A program made the position numbers and the translations under genes. From positions 21,763,743-21,827,742 of the forward strand of contig NC_133001.1 of assembly GCF_048564905.1 (NCBI RefSeq): a stretch of 64,000 nucleotides of DNA, read 5' to 3'. Below the pieces are notes generated by a model. It was not told the origin of the DNA and searched no databases. It saw nothing but the letters and a program-made list of their open reading frames with translations. The DNA is from Vicugna pacos (lineage: Eukaryota > Chordata > Mammalia > Artiodactyla > Camelidae). Numbering within the stretch: the first letter of the stretch is position 1; every line of letters begins with the position of its first letter. This document shows positions 47,659 through 59,224 of this stretch, piece by piece.

Positions 47659-47700
47659 GAAATCCTGCCAGAAAAAAAAGAAAAAAGAAATCCTGCCAGA
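47659..47700 (+). mobile_element. Poly(A)-only retroposition scar
   Basis: A 14-bp direct repeat GAAATCCTGCCAGA (47659-47672 and 47687-47700) flanks only 14 bases, A7GA6. The form is a target-site duplication with a bare poly(A). A tandem duplication is the alternative. Confidence 0.6.
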
Positions 47701-47704
47701 TATA

Positions 47705-50700
47705 AATTAACTACAAATAAATTAGAAAGAAAAAAAGGAATAAAGCAGAATAACTGGCATTACGAAAGATACAGCTTTGGTCTGACTGGATTTTCAAACA
47801 TTGGTTAGCCTACCATTCTGGTTAATTAGAGATGGAAATATGAGTTTTAAAGTAGTAGGAAAAAAGAGGGCACTGTATTGCAATACATACAGAAATGGGA
47901 GATGTCATTTAGATATTGGAAACACAGACAGGGTAGGAAAAAAAAAACTGATGAGACTAGAATTAAATTTTTTCTTTAGTAAATGAATTGCTTCTACAAT
48001 TTAGGAATTAAATATAAGTAGTAAATATCTGAAAATTGAACATCATAGTCCTCAAAGTAAAAGAAAAATGATATACTCAAACATAGAAATAACAATCCTG
48101 CCCAGAGCCAGGTCTGCATCAGAAGACATCAAAGCTGGAATTCACAGTCTTTCAGCCCAGCTAAGTAGATGACGATGCTCATAGCTTCCACAGAGCAAGG
48201 GACTAACAATGGTTAGGTTTGTCTCTTAAAACCTGGAACATACCTAAATTCCTTGAGTTCACATCAGGTCCTGGATATCAGATTTCATTATCATTGTAAT
48301 GCTACGCTTCAATAATGGATCTAGAGTTGAGAAACTACCAACTTTCTTAAATAGACAGAAATCTGGATTTGGGGCCCAAAGTCTTTTTTTCACCATCAGG
48401 AACTACTGCGTACTCTACAGCAGTATATTTCAAACTAAGATCCACAGATGTACTATTAAAGGTCTTCTAATTCTTGATGTTTTGAAAATATTCTTTGTTT
48501 TAATTTTATGATCATCTTTTAAAAAGAAATTTAAAGATAGTCTGCATCTTTTGGATGACCTCATGCAACTGCATACTGCTGTAAGGTTTTTATGCAGTGG
48601 TTTGTATGTGCAAGTGAGTTTATGTCGAATAACGTCAGGGAAAACTGTATGACTGGAAGGCTCTATATAAGCAAAGAGGTGGGAAAGCCCAGTGTCATCT
48701 TTAACTGCCAACTCATATCAACTTATTGGGAATGAGTATGGAAGAGAGAAGAGAGTTTTTCTATTCCTGGTTCTAGCAATAGTTGCATCAGATACATATT
48801 TAAGGAAGATATCAATTAGACTAACTTTATCTTCAAGTAATAAAGCTTTACAGAGTTGCCAAGTGATACATCTTTAATGTGCTGTTTCAAGACTACTCAT
48901 TGGCAGAGTTTTACTCAAGATGCAGTTTGATTTGCCTAAGTTCTAAATCAGAGATATAAAAGTATTAATATTGTTTGAGTAACAAAACTTATGTAAACAG
49001 GCATTTGCTAAGTACTGTCAAAACCCAAATACAGAACTAGATAAATCACAGAACTAGACTTGTGGTTACATCTTTCTGCTATAATTCTCCAAATCAACGC
49101 TATTTCAGCAAAGCAGCGTCACCCATCCCATTAAATCCACGTTGATTTGAACTGAATTATAATGTTCAATTGTAATGGTTTTGTTGTCCTATTTAATTTG
49201 TACACTCTTTTGGTTTGATTTAGTATAAGAGTCATAAGCGTAAAATTTATCTAGTTTTATGTTTGTGCATACTAAGTAACATACTAATATAAGTAAAATG
49301 GATAATTAAAGTAATATTATAACAATTTCAGTTGACACTGGAAGTCCACAGGGATTTTATTTTTCTTCAAAAGGGTAGGATACATCCCTCAACTTGAGGA
49401 ACTCTGCTTTATGACATACATTAATTTTATTTAGGATTTAAAAAGAAAAAGAGCATGGTACCATGGTTCTCTATTGGAAGCTGAAATTTTACTTTTTGTT
49501 TTCAAAATAAGTTTCTCTGCATCTTTGCTTCTGTTTTGTCCCCCAACTTCAAAGCTCAAAGTGGCGGAATTTACGCCAACAGGAAAAGGAATCCCTTTTC
49601 TAACAGTCACTCTACTGAATATAATTGCTTTCATTTTTGTCTAAATAGTCAGTTTCTTAAGAGACAGGACGGCGTCAGAGCCTGTCACAACTTAATAAAT
49701 ACCTGCCAAATGATGGGACGAATCGTCCCAGCTCATTTTCTCAACTCTTCTTACTCCAGTCTGGTTCAAATAAAGTGCATCCGAACAATATCTTAACCTA
49801 GTTATTTTAACTGTATAAGAAATACTCTATAAAGACATACAGAGTTCTTGTTGACGGATCAAATAGTCACAGTCTACTAGCAAGTATCAAAATCCTTGGA
49901 GACTAACCCTCTCGTAAGAAGCTCCCTGAATAACAAGAAACTATTCTAAGGTGACACAAACAGTGTATTAAAATTTTCCGGAGAAAATAAAAATGTGAGT
50001 AACTTTCATCTCCTTTCCATAAAAATCATTAACTATGAAATAATGAACACCCAAAACAAGCCAGAAAGCCAACATGGAATTAAATAAGCAGTATATTAAA
50101 AAGCAATATTAAAAATGTACTATTTAAATATAGTTTTCAAATCTGCTAGTGCACAAAAATGCCAAGATTCCCTATTCTACCCTGCAAAATATCTTATTTT
50201 TAGAAAACAGATTTGTAAAAAATTTCTGGGTGGTATTAACCTGGAAGCCAGCAAACATTCCTAGCTTCATTCTTAAGAACTGATGAAATACATCTGCAAA
50301 AATCAACAGCTTGAAAGAGCTGAGTTTGCCAAAAAATTAATAAAACCAAAAACTTGTTTTGATCACTTCCTCAATATTTTTCTTTAATAATGGAGAAATC
50401 AAAGTAAAAGCTAATAAACTTTACATTAAGGATTGCCTGAGTGAACATATGTGCACCCCCAACTCACAATCACACAATAGGGTATAAAGACACAATCTGA
50501 CAAATGACTAGTCCTATAAAACTTGATTTATGACACAGAATATTGCTCAATACTATATGAAACTAACATTTTTTCTTCTTTCTTTTCTCTGTAACTGGGA
50601 CGTATCTCCAGCTCAGGGGGGAAAACAAAATCTTCCTTTCCTTCCAAAGTCTAAACATAAATTCTTATCAGCAGGCAATCTAATGAGTTAAGTCAATCTT

Positions 50701-51730
50701 AGCCACTCTTTCAATTTGTGCTTTTGCAGCAAAGAGGCTTTGGCACTAAGAAAATCATTCCTGTTGTATCCTGCTATTCTGGACAAAAACTAATTTCCTG
50801 CCCAACCCTGGGGGTCACAAGAAGCCAAGCCAATGGAAAGTCATATAGAGATTAAGCTCAAACAATTAAAAAGATACACACACACACACACACAGCTTCC
50901 ATTCACCATTCTAGGATTTAAAAAATAAACTGCAGCAACCTTACAAAAACAACATAGATGGAGACTGCCACATAAGTTGAAATCCAAGTAAGGAGAGAAT
51001 ATTATTAACATCAGGATCAGAACTGAGAGAGAAGAGAGGAAAGAGACAGAGGGAGAGAGGGAGAACCACTTCAGGACTGTAGAGGGAAAAAATAAAAAGA
51101 TATTTTATGTGAACTGAACTATGGAAGACAAATAAAAACTTAGAGACCAAAAAAGAAAAAAAAATTAGAGGGCAAATGTAACTAGAAGACCTCCAACTGA
51201 ATCATGCGAGGACAAAGGAAAAGCAAGTTTGACATCTCCCTGAGCTGGAAGCATACACAAATCACATGAGGAACATAACCCAGAGGATACATTTCATAGA
51301 AATGTGTGAGGTCCTGGAACATTCTGTGTTGTAACAATTTTAGGATTTCAGAAATTCCACAGGATAGCAAGTTCATTAATTCCCACATTTTGGCTACTTT
51401 TCTAATTATGTGTTCAAAAATGCCCAATACTGAATGCATACACAGAAATTGAAAGCTAAGTTTCAAAGGACAAACTGGAACAACACTACTATAGGAGACT
51501 ACCTGGGAAGAAAATATTATGGAAAAAATCCAAACTAGTAAGAAGGATGGTTTATGGTTTGTATGTTTCATGTCCCACCCACTCAACTTTGGAGTACTAA
51601 TGTATAAATTTGCATCTTTATTACTGCAGAATTATACTAAATATTGAATCCAAGCTACCAAAAAAACCTAGCTACCATTATCTTTAATTATGATTCATGC
51701 CTGAAGTGACAAAAATGTATGCAAGATTCC
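47705..51730. other. 4 kb without recognised repeats except a (CA)n
   Basis: No exon supported. (CA)n at 50872-50894. A minus-strand 134-codon open frame at 51182-51586 has no known domain. Confidence 0.45.
50872..50894. repeat. (CA)n microsatellite
   Basis: About eleven CA units. Confidence 0.9.
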
Positions 51731-51733
51731 CAC

Positions 51734-52047
51734 TGATGATTAATTTTATGTGTCAACATGGCTAGACTATGGTACTCAGTTGTTTGATCAAAAACTAATT
51801 TAGATGTTGCTGTAAAGTTATTATTCAGTTGTGATTAACATCTACAATGAGATGACTTTAAGTAAAGCAGATTATCCTCCATAATATGGGTAGGACTCAT
51901 CCAATTAGTTGAAGATGTTAAGAGCAAAGACTAAAGTTTCCAAGAGAAGGAATTCTGTTTCCAGCCTGCAACTTACATGTTTTACCTGAATTTCCAGCCA
52001 GCCAGTCTGCCCAACAGATTTCAGATTTGCCAGCTCCCACTATAAAA

Positions 52048-52082
<35 letters not shown>

Positions 52083-52175
52083 GTGTGTGTGTGTATGTAT
52101 ATATATACACATACATATATACAGCACACACATACACAATTGATTCTGCTTCTCTGGAGAACCCTGATTAATACA
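51734..52175 (+). mobile_element. Solo LTR (fossil), family not named
   Basis: TG...CA block: 'TGATGATTAATTTTATGTGT' at the start, 'TTTAAGTAAAGCAGATTATC', and 'CTCTGGAGAACCCTGATTAA' near the end. Contains a microsatellite. Probably an old eutherian LTR. Confidence 0.55.
52048..52138. repeat. (TC)n(TA)n(TG)n(CA)n compound microsatellite
   Basis: TC, TA, TG, TA, CA blocks in succession, within the LTR. Confidence 0.9.
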
Positions 52176-52179
52176 ATGC

Positions 52180-53570
52180 CCAAAACTGTAACAAAAAGTA
52201 AATTTATTGCATTTTTCCTAACATTATGCAAATTTTACAACGTGAGGAAAACAACAGCTATCATCAAATATCCAGGGGTTTTAAATCACTTAAATAACCT
52301 GTGTTAACATGGAGAGAGCCTACGAATGTTCCCTCTGTGGTTTATAGCTTTTATTACACACATTAAGAGTTTACAACAGATTGCGCCCCCTACAGGGGAA
52401 CATTTAGTTTGCATTTCGAAGTTATATTTTAGAGTAAGTAAGTGAATGTCACTCTGAAATTATGGAAAAGATCACAAAGAAGATTCAATTGAACTAAAGT
52501 GAAATGGGTTGGTATACCTGTTTCAGAGAAACAAAGAGACACCAAAACCACGGAGAATTTATATAATGCTAATAGGCACCTGGTATAAATAAAGGATGTC
52601 ATTTGTGAAAACTACAAGAGTCTCAGGTCTGTCAAAGCACAGAGGATAAGTTATCTTGTTCTCGAGTAGTTTTGAATCAAACACAATAGAGATAGAATTT
52701 GCTAATTATTCCTTTAACAAAGTCACAGGCAACCTAATTAAATGAAAACCCAGTAACGTGTTTGGGATAGAAACATTTTAGAAACAAGACTCAAAAAAAA
52801 AAACCTTTCAATTGGATAGGAAAACAACTCAAAGTCATTCTCCAAGCATAGCCAGCAATGACAGTAAATAACAGACCTGAATTACAATTCATGACATAGG
52901 CCTCTAATTCACAATATTATCCATTGTAAATATTTAAGAAAGATTATTTGCAAGCAAATACATTACAATGACATCTTGAGCCCAAGGTCCCAAACTTCAA
53001 AGCCAAATGCCTTCCAAGATAGGGGAGCTAATAAAAATGTAGACAGTGTCAGGTGTAAGTGAGGTGTGGGGAGGCAGGGCATGCCTGTCCCATCAAAAGG
53101 TAAGCTTATATTCAAACAACACAATAACAACTTTATTGTATCCCAACTGAATGCATCAGCCCGAGGTGGAATTCAGCTTGATGAATTCCCACTTCATGAT
53201 ACTTGAACTAGACAACAGAAGCAAATTAGAACAGTAAATACATGGATTATTAAAAGAGAACAGAACCATAAATATTGAGAAAAATATACTGTAAAAGGAG
53301 ATAAGGACATAACTCATGATTATTGATCTGTATTTAACCCTAAAGCAAAGCCTGAATCACATGGCAGGTACAAAAGGAGCTGGAAGTGAGTATCCCTGAC
53401 CCAATGACGTGAGATACTTTGGTCAATCTGTACAGATTAAAGGCTCTAAGACGACAATTAAACTTTAGGGAGTGAAGGAGAATTTCACAAAAGGGATTGA
53501 GGAAAGGAATGAAATTGTTTGGAAGAAATGCCTACAAAGGAGCTCCCTGATGGGGTTAACCTAAGTTACT
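52180..53570. other. No recognised feature
   Basis: AT-rich unique DNA. Confidence 0.5.
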
Positions 53571-53587
53571 ACAAAAAGGATGTTGAG

Positions 53588-53890
53588 TAAATACAAAACA
53601 GAAACAGACTCACAGACATAGATTACAAACTTGTGGTTGCCAGCAGGCAGAGAGGTGGGATGGGACAGACTGGGAGTTTGAAATTTGTAGATACTGACAG
53701 GCATATGTAGAATAGATAAACATTATACTGTGTAGCACAGGGGAATATATACAAGATCTTGTGGTAGCTCACAGTGAAAAAGAATGCGACAATGAATATA
53801 TGTCTGTTCATGTATAACTGAAAAATTGAGCTCTACACTGGAAATTGACACAACATTGTAAACTGACTATAACTCAATTAAAAAAAAAAA
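53588..53890 (+). mobile_element. Short L1 3' end with 15-bp target-site duplication
   Basis: 'AACAGAAACAGACTCACAGA', 'ACTGTGTAGCACAGGGGAAT', 'AACTGACTATAACTCAATTA' and a long A-tract. The repeat AAAAAGGATGTTGAG is exact at 53573-53587 and 53891-53905 (A-run ends ambiguous). Confidence 0.9.
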
Positions 53891-53909
53891 AAAAAGGATG
53901 TTGAGGAGC

Positions 53910-54590
53910 TGGGTCTCCATCTCCTGAGCCCTGTGTGGAGATAAAAGCATCTCACGGCAACAATGATGTGACTGCGCCCCGTCTGGGAAGAGAGATCAAC
54001 TCAGGCACCTCGGAAAAGGGGTGGAGAGTGGGTGTGTGGTAGGAGCGGGTGGGGCGAGGAGACATAACTTGTATCCTAAGAGGATATGCAAAGGTTTTGT
54101 GAGAAACCAAGGACAATTAACAAAAAACAGCAGGCCTCCCTGTCAAGAACTGAGGTTTCTGACCCCTCCATGGCTTATCTGCTCCTCTCTGGGTGTTACC
54201 TCCTCGATGTTGACTAGTTTCCTCTGGTTCTTCATCTTGCCTTCAACTAAAATAGCCTCTCTAAACCCAGATGCTGTCTCACAATTTTTGAGCTCAGTTC
54301 CTGCAGGTCACTGGCAACACTCACCATGGCCCAAACAGCCTTCACTTGCCACACCTATACAGGTGTTTGGGAGGACACATTCCTCGGACCTAAGAAAGCA
54401 AAGAACCTTCAAAGACATTTAAGAAACTACTTAGCAGTTCAAACTAGGGAAACCAGAATGGGCAGAACAGGCAGCTTCTACCAAGCCAAGTTAATGGGAG
54501 AAACAGTAACAATGTAATAAGAATGTTTAAGGGGATGCACATAGAGAATAACTACAAACATTTTGGAGAGGGGCGACTAAAAGGAACATG
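53910..54590. other. No recognised feature
   Basis: The 133-codon frame at 54021-54422 begins at GTG and has no domain. Confidence 0.5.
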
Positions 54591-54599
54591 AAATCTGGG

Positions 54600-55215
54600 G
54601 GTTAACATTGCAATACAAAAAGTACTGAAAACCAAACTAGTAAAGTGGAAAATGAAGTGAAGGAACTACTACCTCATAAAGCAAAAATTACAAAGAAATG
54701 TCAATTATTGGTAAAAATGTAAGAGACATGGAGGACAGGTCCAGAAAACCTAATGTGCAAATACTAAGATATTCAGAAAAAGTGAAGAAAACAGAAACAA
54801 TGATCAAATAGGAAAACTTTTGAGCTGAAGGATGAACTGAATTTTCAGATCAAAGGAGTTCACCAAATGCCAGGCAATTATAATAGGGGAAAAAAAGACA
54901 ACTGACACATTATGGTGAAGTTTTTGAACTCTAAGAGTAAAAATCAAGTCTTATAGAGAGGAAGAAAAGGGTACTGACAAGGGTAAAATAAACAGACTGC
55001 CACTGGAGCTTTCATATGCCATACTGGAACCTGAAAGGTGTATACAGACTAAGAAAAAAAGGACTGCATTCCAAGAACCCTATGTCCAGGTAAGATATAA
55101 TCCATAACTGAAATGAGAAAAATTTCAGACTTATAAAGGATTCATAAAACTAATCACTCATTTACCCTTTTTAGAAGGAAAAAAATATTAGAAGAGTACT
55201 CTAAGTTCAACACAT
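54600..55215 (+). mobile_element. Old L1/HAL1-like 5' part
   Basis: 'CAATTATTGGTAAAAATGTA', 'CACCAAATGCCAGGCAATTA', 'AAGAACCCTATGTCCAGGTA' are old L1 5'/ORF1-side text. Continuity with 55475 is likely but not certain. Confidence 0.4.
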
Positions 55216-55226
55216 AAATCAATGTG

Positions 55227-55463
55227 GGTTGGGAAGGGATAAATTTGGGAGTTTGAGATTTGCAAATGTTAACCACTATATATAAAAATAGATAAACAAA
55301 TTTCTTCTGTATAGCGCAGAGCACTATATTCAATATCTTGTGACAACCTTTAATGAAAAAGAATATGAAAATGAATATATGTATATATATATATATGCAT
55401 GACTGGGACATTATGCTGCACACCAGAAATTGACACATTGTAACTGACTGTAATTCATTTTAA
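55227..55463 (+). mobile_element. Short L1 3' end inside the old L1
   Basis: 'CTGTATAGCGCAGAGCACTA', 'GACTGGGACATTATGCTGCA', 'TGACTGTAATTCATTTTAAA'. The 11-bp duplication AAATCAATGTG is exact at 55216-55226 and 55464-55474. Confidence 0.9.
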
Positions 55464-55474
55464 AAATCAATGTG

Positions 55475-57259
55475 ATATAAATTAATAGCAAGAAGGCAAA
55501 ACAAACCATGTGACCAGTTCAACAGATGCAGAAAAAAATTTGCCAAAACGTAACATCATTTTGTGACTAAAAACCACTCAACAAACTAGGACTAGAAAGT
55601 AGCTTTCTCAGTCTCACAAGACATTTACAAGAAATCCATAGCTAACATCACACTTAATGGTGAAAGGCTCCCCCCTAAGATTAGGAACAAGATGTCTGCT
55701 CTCACTGCTTCTATTCAATGCTGTACTGGCAGTTCTAGCCAGGGCAATTAGGCAAGAAATAGAAATAAAAGGCACTCAGATTGGAAAGTAAGAAGTAAAA
55801 CTGTATTTGCAGATGACATGATTTTATGTATAGACAATCCTAAGAAATCCACTAAAAAACTATCAGAACCAATAAATGGGTTCAGTAAGGTTGCAGGCTG
55901 CAAGATCAAATCCAAAAATCAACTCTATTTCTAAACACTTGGCAATGAAAAATCTGAAAATAAGATGAACAATTCTATTAACAGTAGAATCATTAGGAAT
56001 GAAATACTTAGAAATAAATTTAACAAAAGGAGTGCAAGACTGCACTAAAACAATGTTGAAAAAATTAAAGACCTAAATAAATGAAAAGAAATTCCACCTT
56101 CATGAACTGGAAGACAATATTGTTAAGATGTTAATACTCCCAAAACTGATCTACAATTTCATTGAAATCCTTATTAAAATTCCAAATTCCTTTTTTGCAG
56201 AAATGGACAAGCTGGTCTTAAAATTCATATAGAATTGCAAGGGACTACAAATGGCCAAAAACAAAAAAACCTTGAAAAGGAAGGCTAAAGTTGGAGGATT
56301 CACAGTTTCTAATTTTAAAACTTACTGTAACTCTACAGTAATCAAGACTGTGTGGTACTGGCATACAAGTAAATATATGGATCAGTAGAATAGATCTGAG
56401 AATTCAGAAATATGCCTATATATGTATGGTCAACTGATTTTCTACAAAGGTACCAAAATTATTTAGTGGGGAAAGAATAGTCCCTTTAACAAATGGTGCT
56501 GGGACAACTGGATATGTAACTGCAATAGAATGAGGTTGGATCCCTAACTTTACATCATATATAAAAATTAACTCAAAATGAATCAAAGACCCAAACATAA
56601 GAGCTTAACATGTAACCTCTAGAAAAAAAAATTGTACATTTTCATGACTTTGATATAAGCAAGATTTCTTATATATGACAAGAGCATAAGCAACAAAGGA
56701 AACATGAATGTCATCAAATTAAAATATTGTTGTGCTTCAAAGACACCATCAAGAAAATGAAGGAACCCTTAGAAAGGGAGAAAATATCTGCAAACTCTGT
56801 ATCTGATATGGGTCTAATATCCAGAATCTAAAAAAGGACTCTTACAACTCAATAATTAAAAAGACAAATAACCCAACATTTAAAAAATAGTCACAGGATT
56901 TCGACAGAAATTTTTTGTGAGAGTATATATGAATGGCTAAAAAACACCTGGAAAATGTTCAACATTATTAGCCATCAGGGAAATGCAAATCAAAGCCACA
57001 ATGAGATGCCATTACATATCCACTAGGATGGTATGATAAAAAAGACAGTAACAAGCATTGGGAGAATGTGGAGAAAGAACTCTCATACACTGCTCTGTAA
57101 AATGGTGCAGTCACTTTGGGAAACAATCTGGCTACTCCTCAGAAAGTTCAACACACAGTAACCAAATGACCCAGAAATTCCACTCCTACAAATATACCCT
57201 ATACCCAAGAGAACTAAAAATATGTCCACACAAAACTGTGTACATAAATGTTCCTAACA
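55475..57259 (+). mobile_element. L1MA-type LINE, ORF2 RT to C-terminal region
   Basis: 'AAGAAATCCATAGCTAACAT', 'GATTAGGAACAAGATGTCTG', 'GCAGATGACATGATTTTATG', 'GTACTGGCATACAAGTAAAT', 'CACTCCTACAAATATACCCT'. It continues after the small insert. Confidence 0.85.
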
Positions 57260-57289
57260 ATTGTAACTGACTATACTTCAATTTTAAAA
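57260..57289 (+). mobile_element. Ultra-short L1 tail insertion (30 bp)
   Basis: Only the last part of the L1 3' end plus A's lies between GTTCCTAACA (57250-57259) and GTTCATAACA (57290-57299), a 10-bp duplication with one difference. The insert reads ATTGTAACTGACTATACTTC plus AATTTTAAAA. The host L1 text is continuous across it. Confidence 0.8.
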
Positions 57290-57715
57290 GTTCATAACAT
57301 TATTCATAATAGCCAAAAAGTGGAAATAATCCAAATTCCATGAAGTGATAATGGATATACAAAATGTGGAATCGTCATACAATGGAATACTATTCAGTCA
57401 TAAAAGGAATGAAGTACTGATACATGCCACAACGTGGATGAACCTTGAACATTATGCTAAGTGAAAGAAGCCAGTCACAAAGGATATTTATGATATCATC
57501 TATGTGGAATGTTTAGAATAGGCAAATCCGTAGAGACAGGAAGTAGGTTAGCAATTGCCAGGAGTTGAGGGTACAAGGGGTGGGAGAGTGACTGCTAATG
57601 GGTATGAGGTTTCTTACTGCAGTGACTAAAACATTCTGGAATGAGACAGTCATAATGGTTGCACAATCTTATAAATATGCTAAAAGCATTGAATTGCTCT
57701 TTGAAAATGGAAGAA
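57290..57715 (+). mobile_element. L1MA LINE, 3' part
   Basis: 'CATAATAGCCAAAAAGTGGA', 'AAAGGAATGAAGTACTGATA', 'AACGTGGATGAACCTTGAAC', 'TGAAAGAAGCCAGTCAC', 'GCAATTGCCAGGAGTTGAGG'. Confidence 0.85.
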
Positions 57716-57717
57716 GA

Positions 57718-58083
57718 GGAAGTCAGATTTGAAGGATTCAAGGCATGGTAGCTGGCTTAAAGACCAAGAAGGCCATGTGGCTCTTAGGAGTTGAGAGTGA
57801 TCCCCAGCAAACAGCCAGCAAGTAAGCGGGAACCCTAGTCCTACAACCACAGGAAACTTAATTCTGCCAACAACTCGTAAGTGCTTGGAGGTGGATTTTC
57901 CCTTAGTAACCCCAGATGAGAGCTCAGCTCAGTCAACACCATATTTTCAGCCTTGTGATACCCTGAGCAGAGAACTCAGCAATGCCATGTCAGACATCTG
58001 ACCATAAAACTGAATTTTAAATGAGTGTTGTTTTAAGCCACTAAGTTTGTAGTAATTTGTTACCTAGGGACAGAAAACTAACA
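57718..58083 (+). mobile_element. MaLR-type LTR remnant (fossil)
   Basis: 'TTGTTTTAAGCCACTAAGTT' near the 3' end and 'AGTAATTTGTTACCTAGGGA', as in MLT1/MST LTRs. The left edge is not sharply seen. Confidence 0.65.
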
Positions 58084-58450
58084 TTCCCCAAGGGAAAAGT
58101 GGCTGGGTGTTTATCAATATTGCTCACTATTTTTATCAGTGAAGGGAAGGAGGGTTAATGCCCCCAGGGGTAACCAATGGGAGAGTCAGTGCAGAAATTT
58201 CCCAGCTTCTTCCCAACCCAGGGAGTGGAGAGAGGAAAATAGTTCTGAGATGCATTCTTCCCAGCTCCTCAGAAGTGTAGTGCCTATGGTCCTGTTTTAA
58301 CAGATCCCAGCTCAATATCAACCCTTCACTGGCTTTTCTTCCTTCCCTGTTTCACTCTTCCTTCTCCATCACTCAGCTTCCTGGGATCATCTCCCAGATA
58401 ACCCACTCACACCCAAGACTGGGTCCTAAGCTCTGCTCCCAGAGGACTTC
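58084..58450. other. No recognised feature
   Basis: Unique-looking sequence. Confidence 0.5.
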
Positions 58451-58454
58451 AAGC

Positions 58455-58640
58455 TAAAGTAACCTCTAAGCCTCATTTTCCTCATCTGTAACAAGTGGGT
58501 AATAATACTTTCTAATATCATTAGTACCATCTGCTAACACAGTGCTGTTACAAGGATTAAATCAGGTAACATAAGTAAAGTTCTCATCATGGTGCCTGGC
58601 ATGTGGTAAAAAGTCAACAAATACTACTTTGTTCATGACA
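58455..58640 (+). mobile_element. MIR SINE
   Basis: 'CATTTTCCTCATCTGTAACA', 'GTGCTGTTACAAGGATTAAA', 'CATGGTGCCTGGCATG' are forward MIR landmarks. Confidence 0.7.
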
Positions 58641-58740
58641 CTGACAGTGAGGGGCACTTAAAGTTATACTTAACCTATAGGGATATATTTTTACAGGAAA
58701 CCAAACACAGTTCAAGTAAACATGGGGTTATCTTCCAGCA

Positions 58741-58919
58741 CAGTGGTTCTCAGGGGGTAACCTTGCCCCCAGGGGACATGTGACAATATGTGAAGACAAT
58801 TTTGGTTGTCACAACTTTGATACAGGGAAGCTGCTAAACATCTTATAGCACAGGACAGCTCCCCACAATAGAGAATTATCCTGCCCAAATATCAATAGTG
58901 CAAAAGTGGAGAAAACTTG
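58741..58919 (+). mobile_element. MER20 (hAT-Charlie) DNA transposon
   Basis: 'CAGTGGTTCTCAGGGGG', 'GCCCCCAGGGGACATGTGAC', 'TTTTGGTTGTCACAACTTTG', 'CAGCTCCCCACAATAGAGAA', 'GTGGAGAAAACTTG'. TTCCAGCA before and GTCTAGCA after the element fit a diverged 8-bp duplication. Confidence 0.85.
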
Positions 58920-59224
58920 TCTAGCACAACATCCTGATTTTGATAGCAGTTTGATGTTTGATGTGATTCACTGAAACAAACAAAAAAAACCCCACCACCT
59001 TTTGAAATAATTACATCAGAATAAGAAAATTAAGTCTTGACGAAATGTTTATGCTGATCATAGAAATATACAATATGAAACAGACCTCCATGACTCCCTT
59101 GGAAAAAAGGACAAATCTTAAAAAATGGGTTAAATATTAAGATGTGGCAGAAGTTTCTAAATGCCCATATAATACACATTCAGCCTTTTTCCTTAGTAAA
59201 AGAACCCCAGTCTAATTTGACATG
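58920..59224. other. No recognised feature
   Basis: Nothing supportable. Confidence 0.5.

Noticed and set aside
51182-51586. Minus-strand open frame of 134 codons as a gene
   Set aside because: No recognisable domain or homolog, hydrophobic and AT-driven; kept only as an unexplained frame.
54021-54422. Plus-strand open frame of 133 codons
   Set aside because: Begins at GTG and has no domain.
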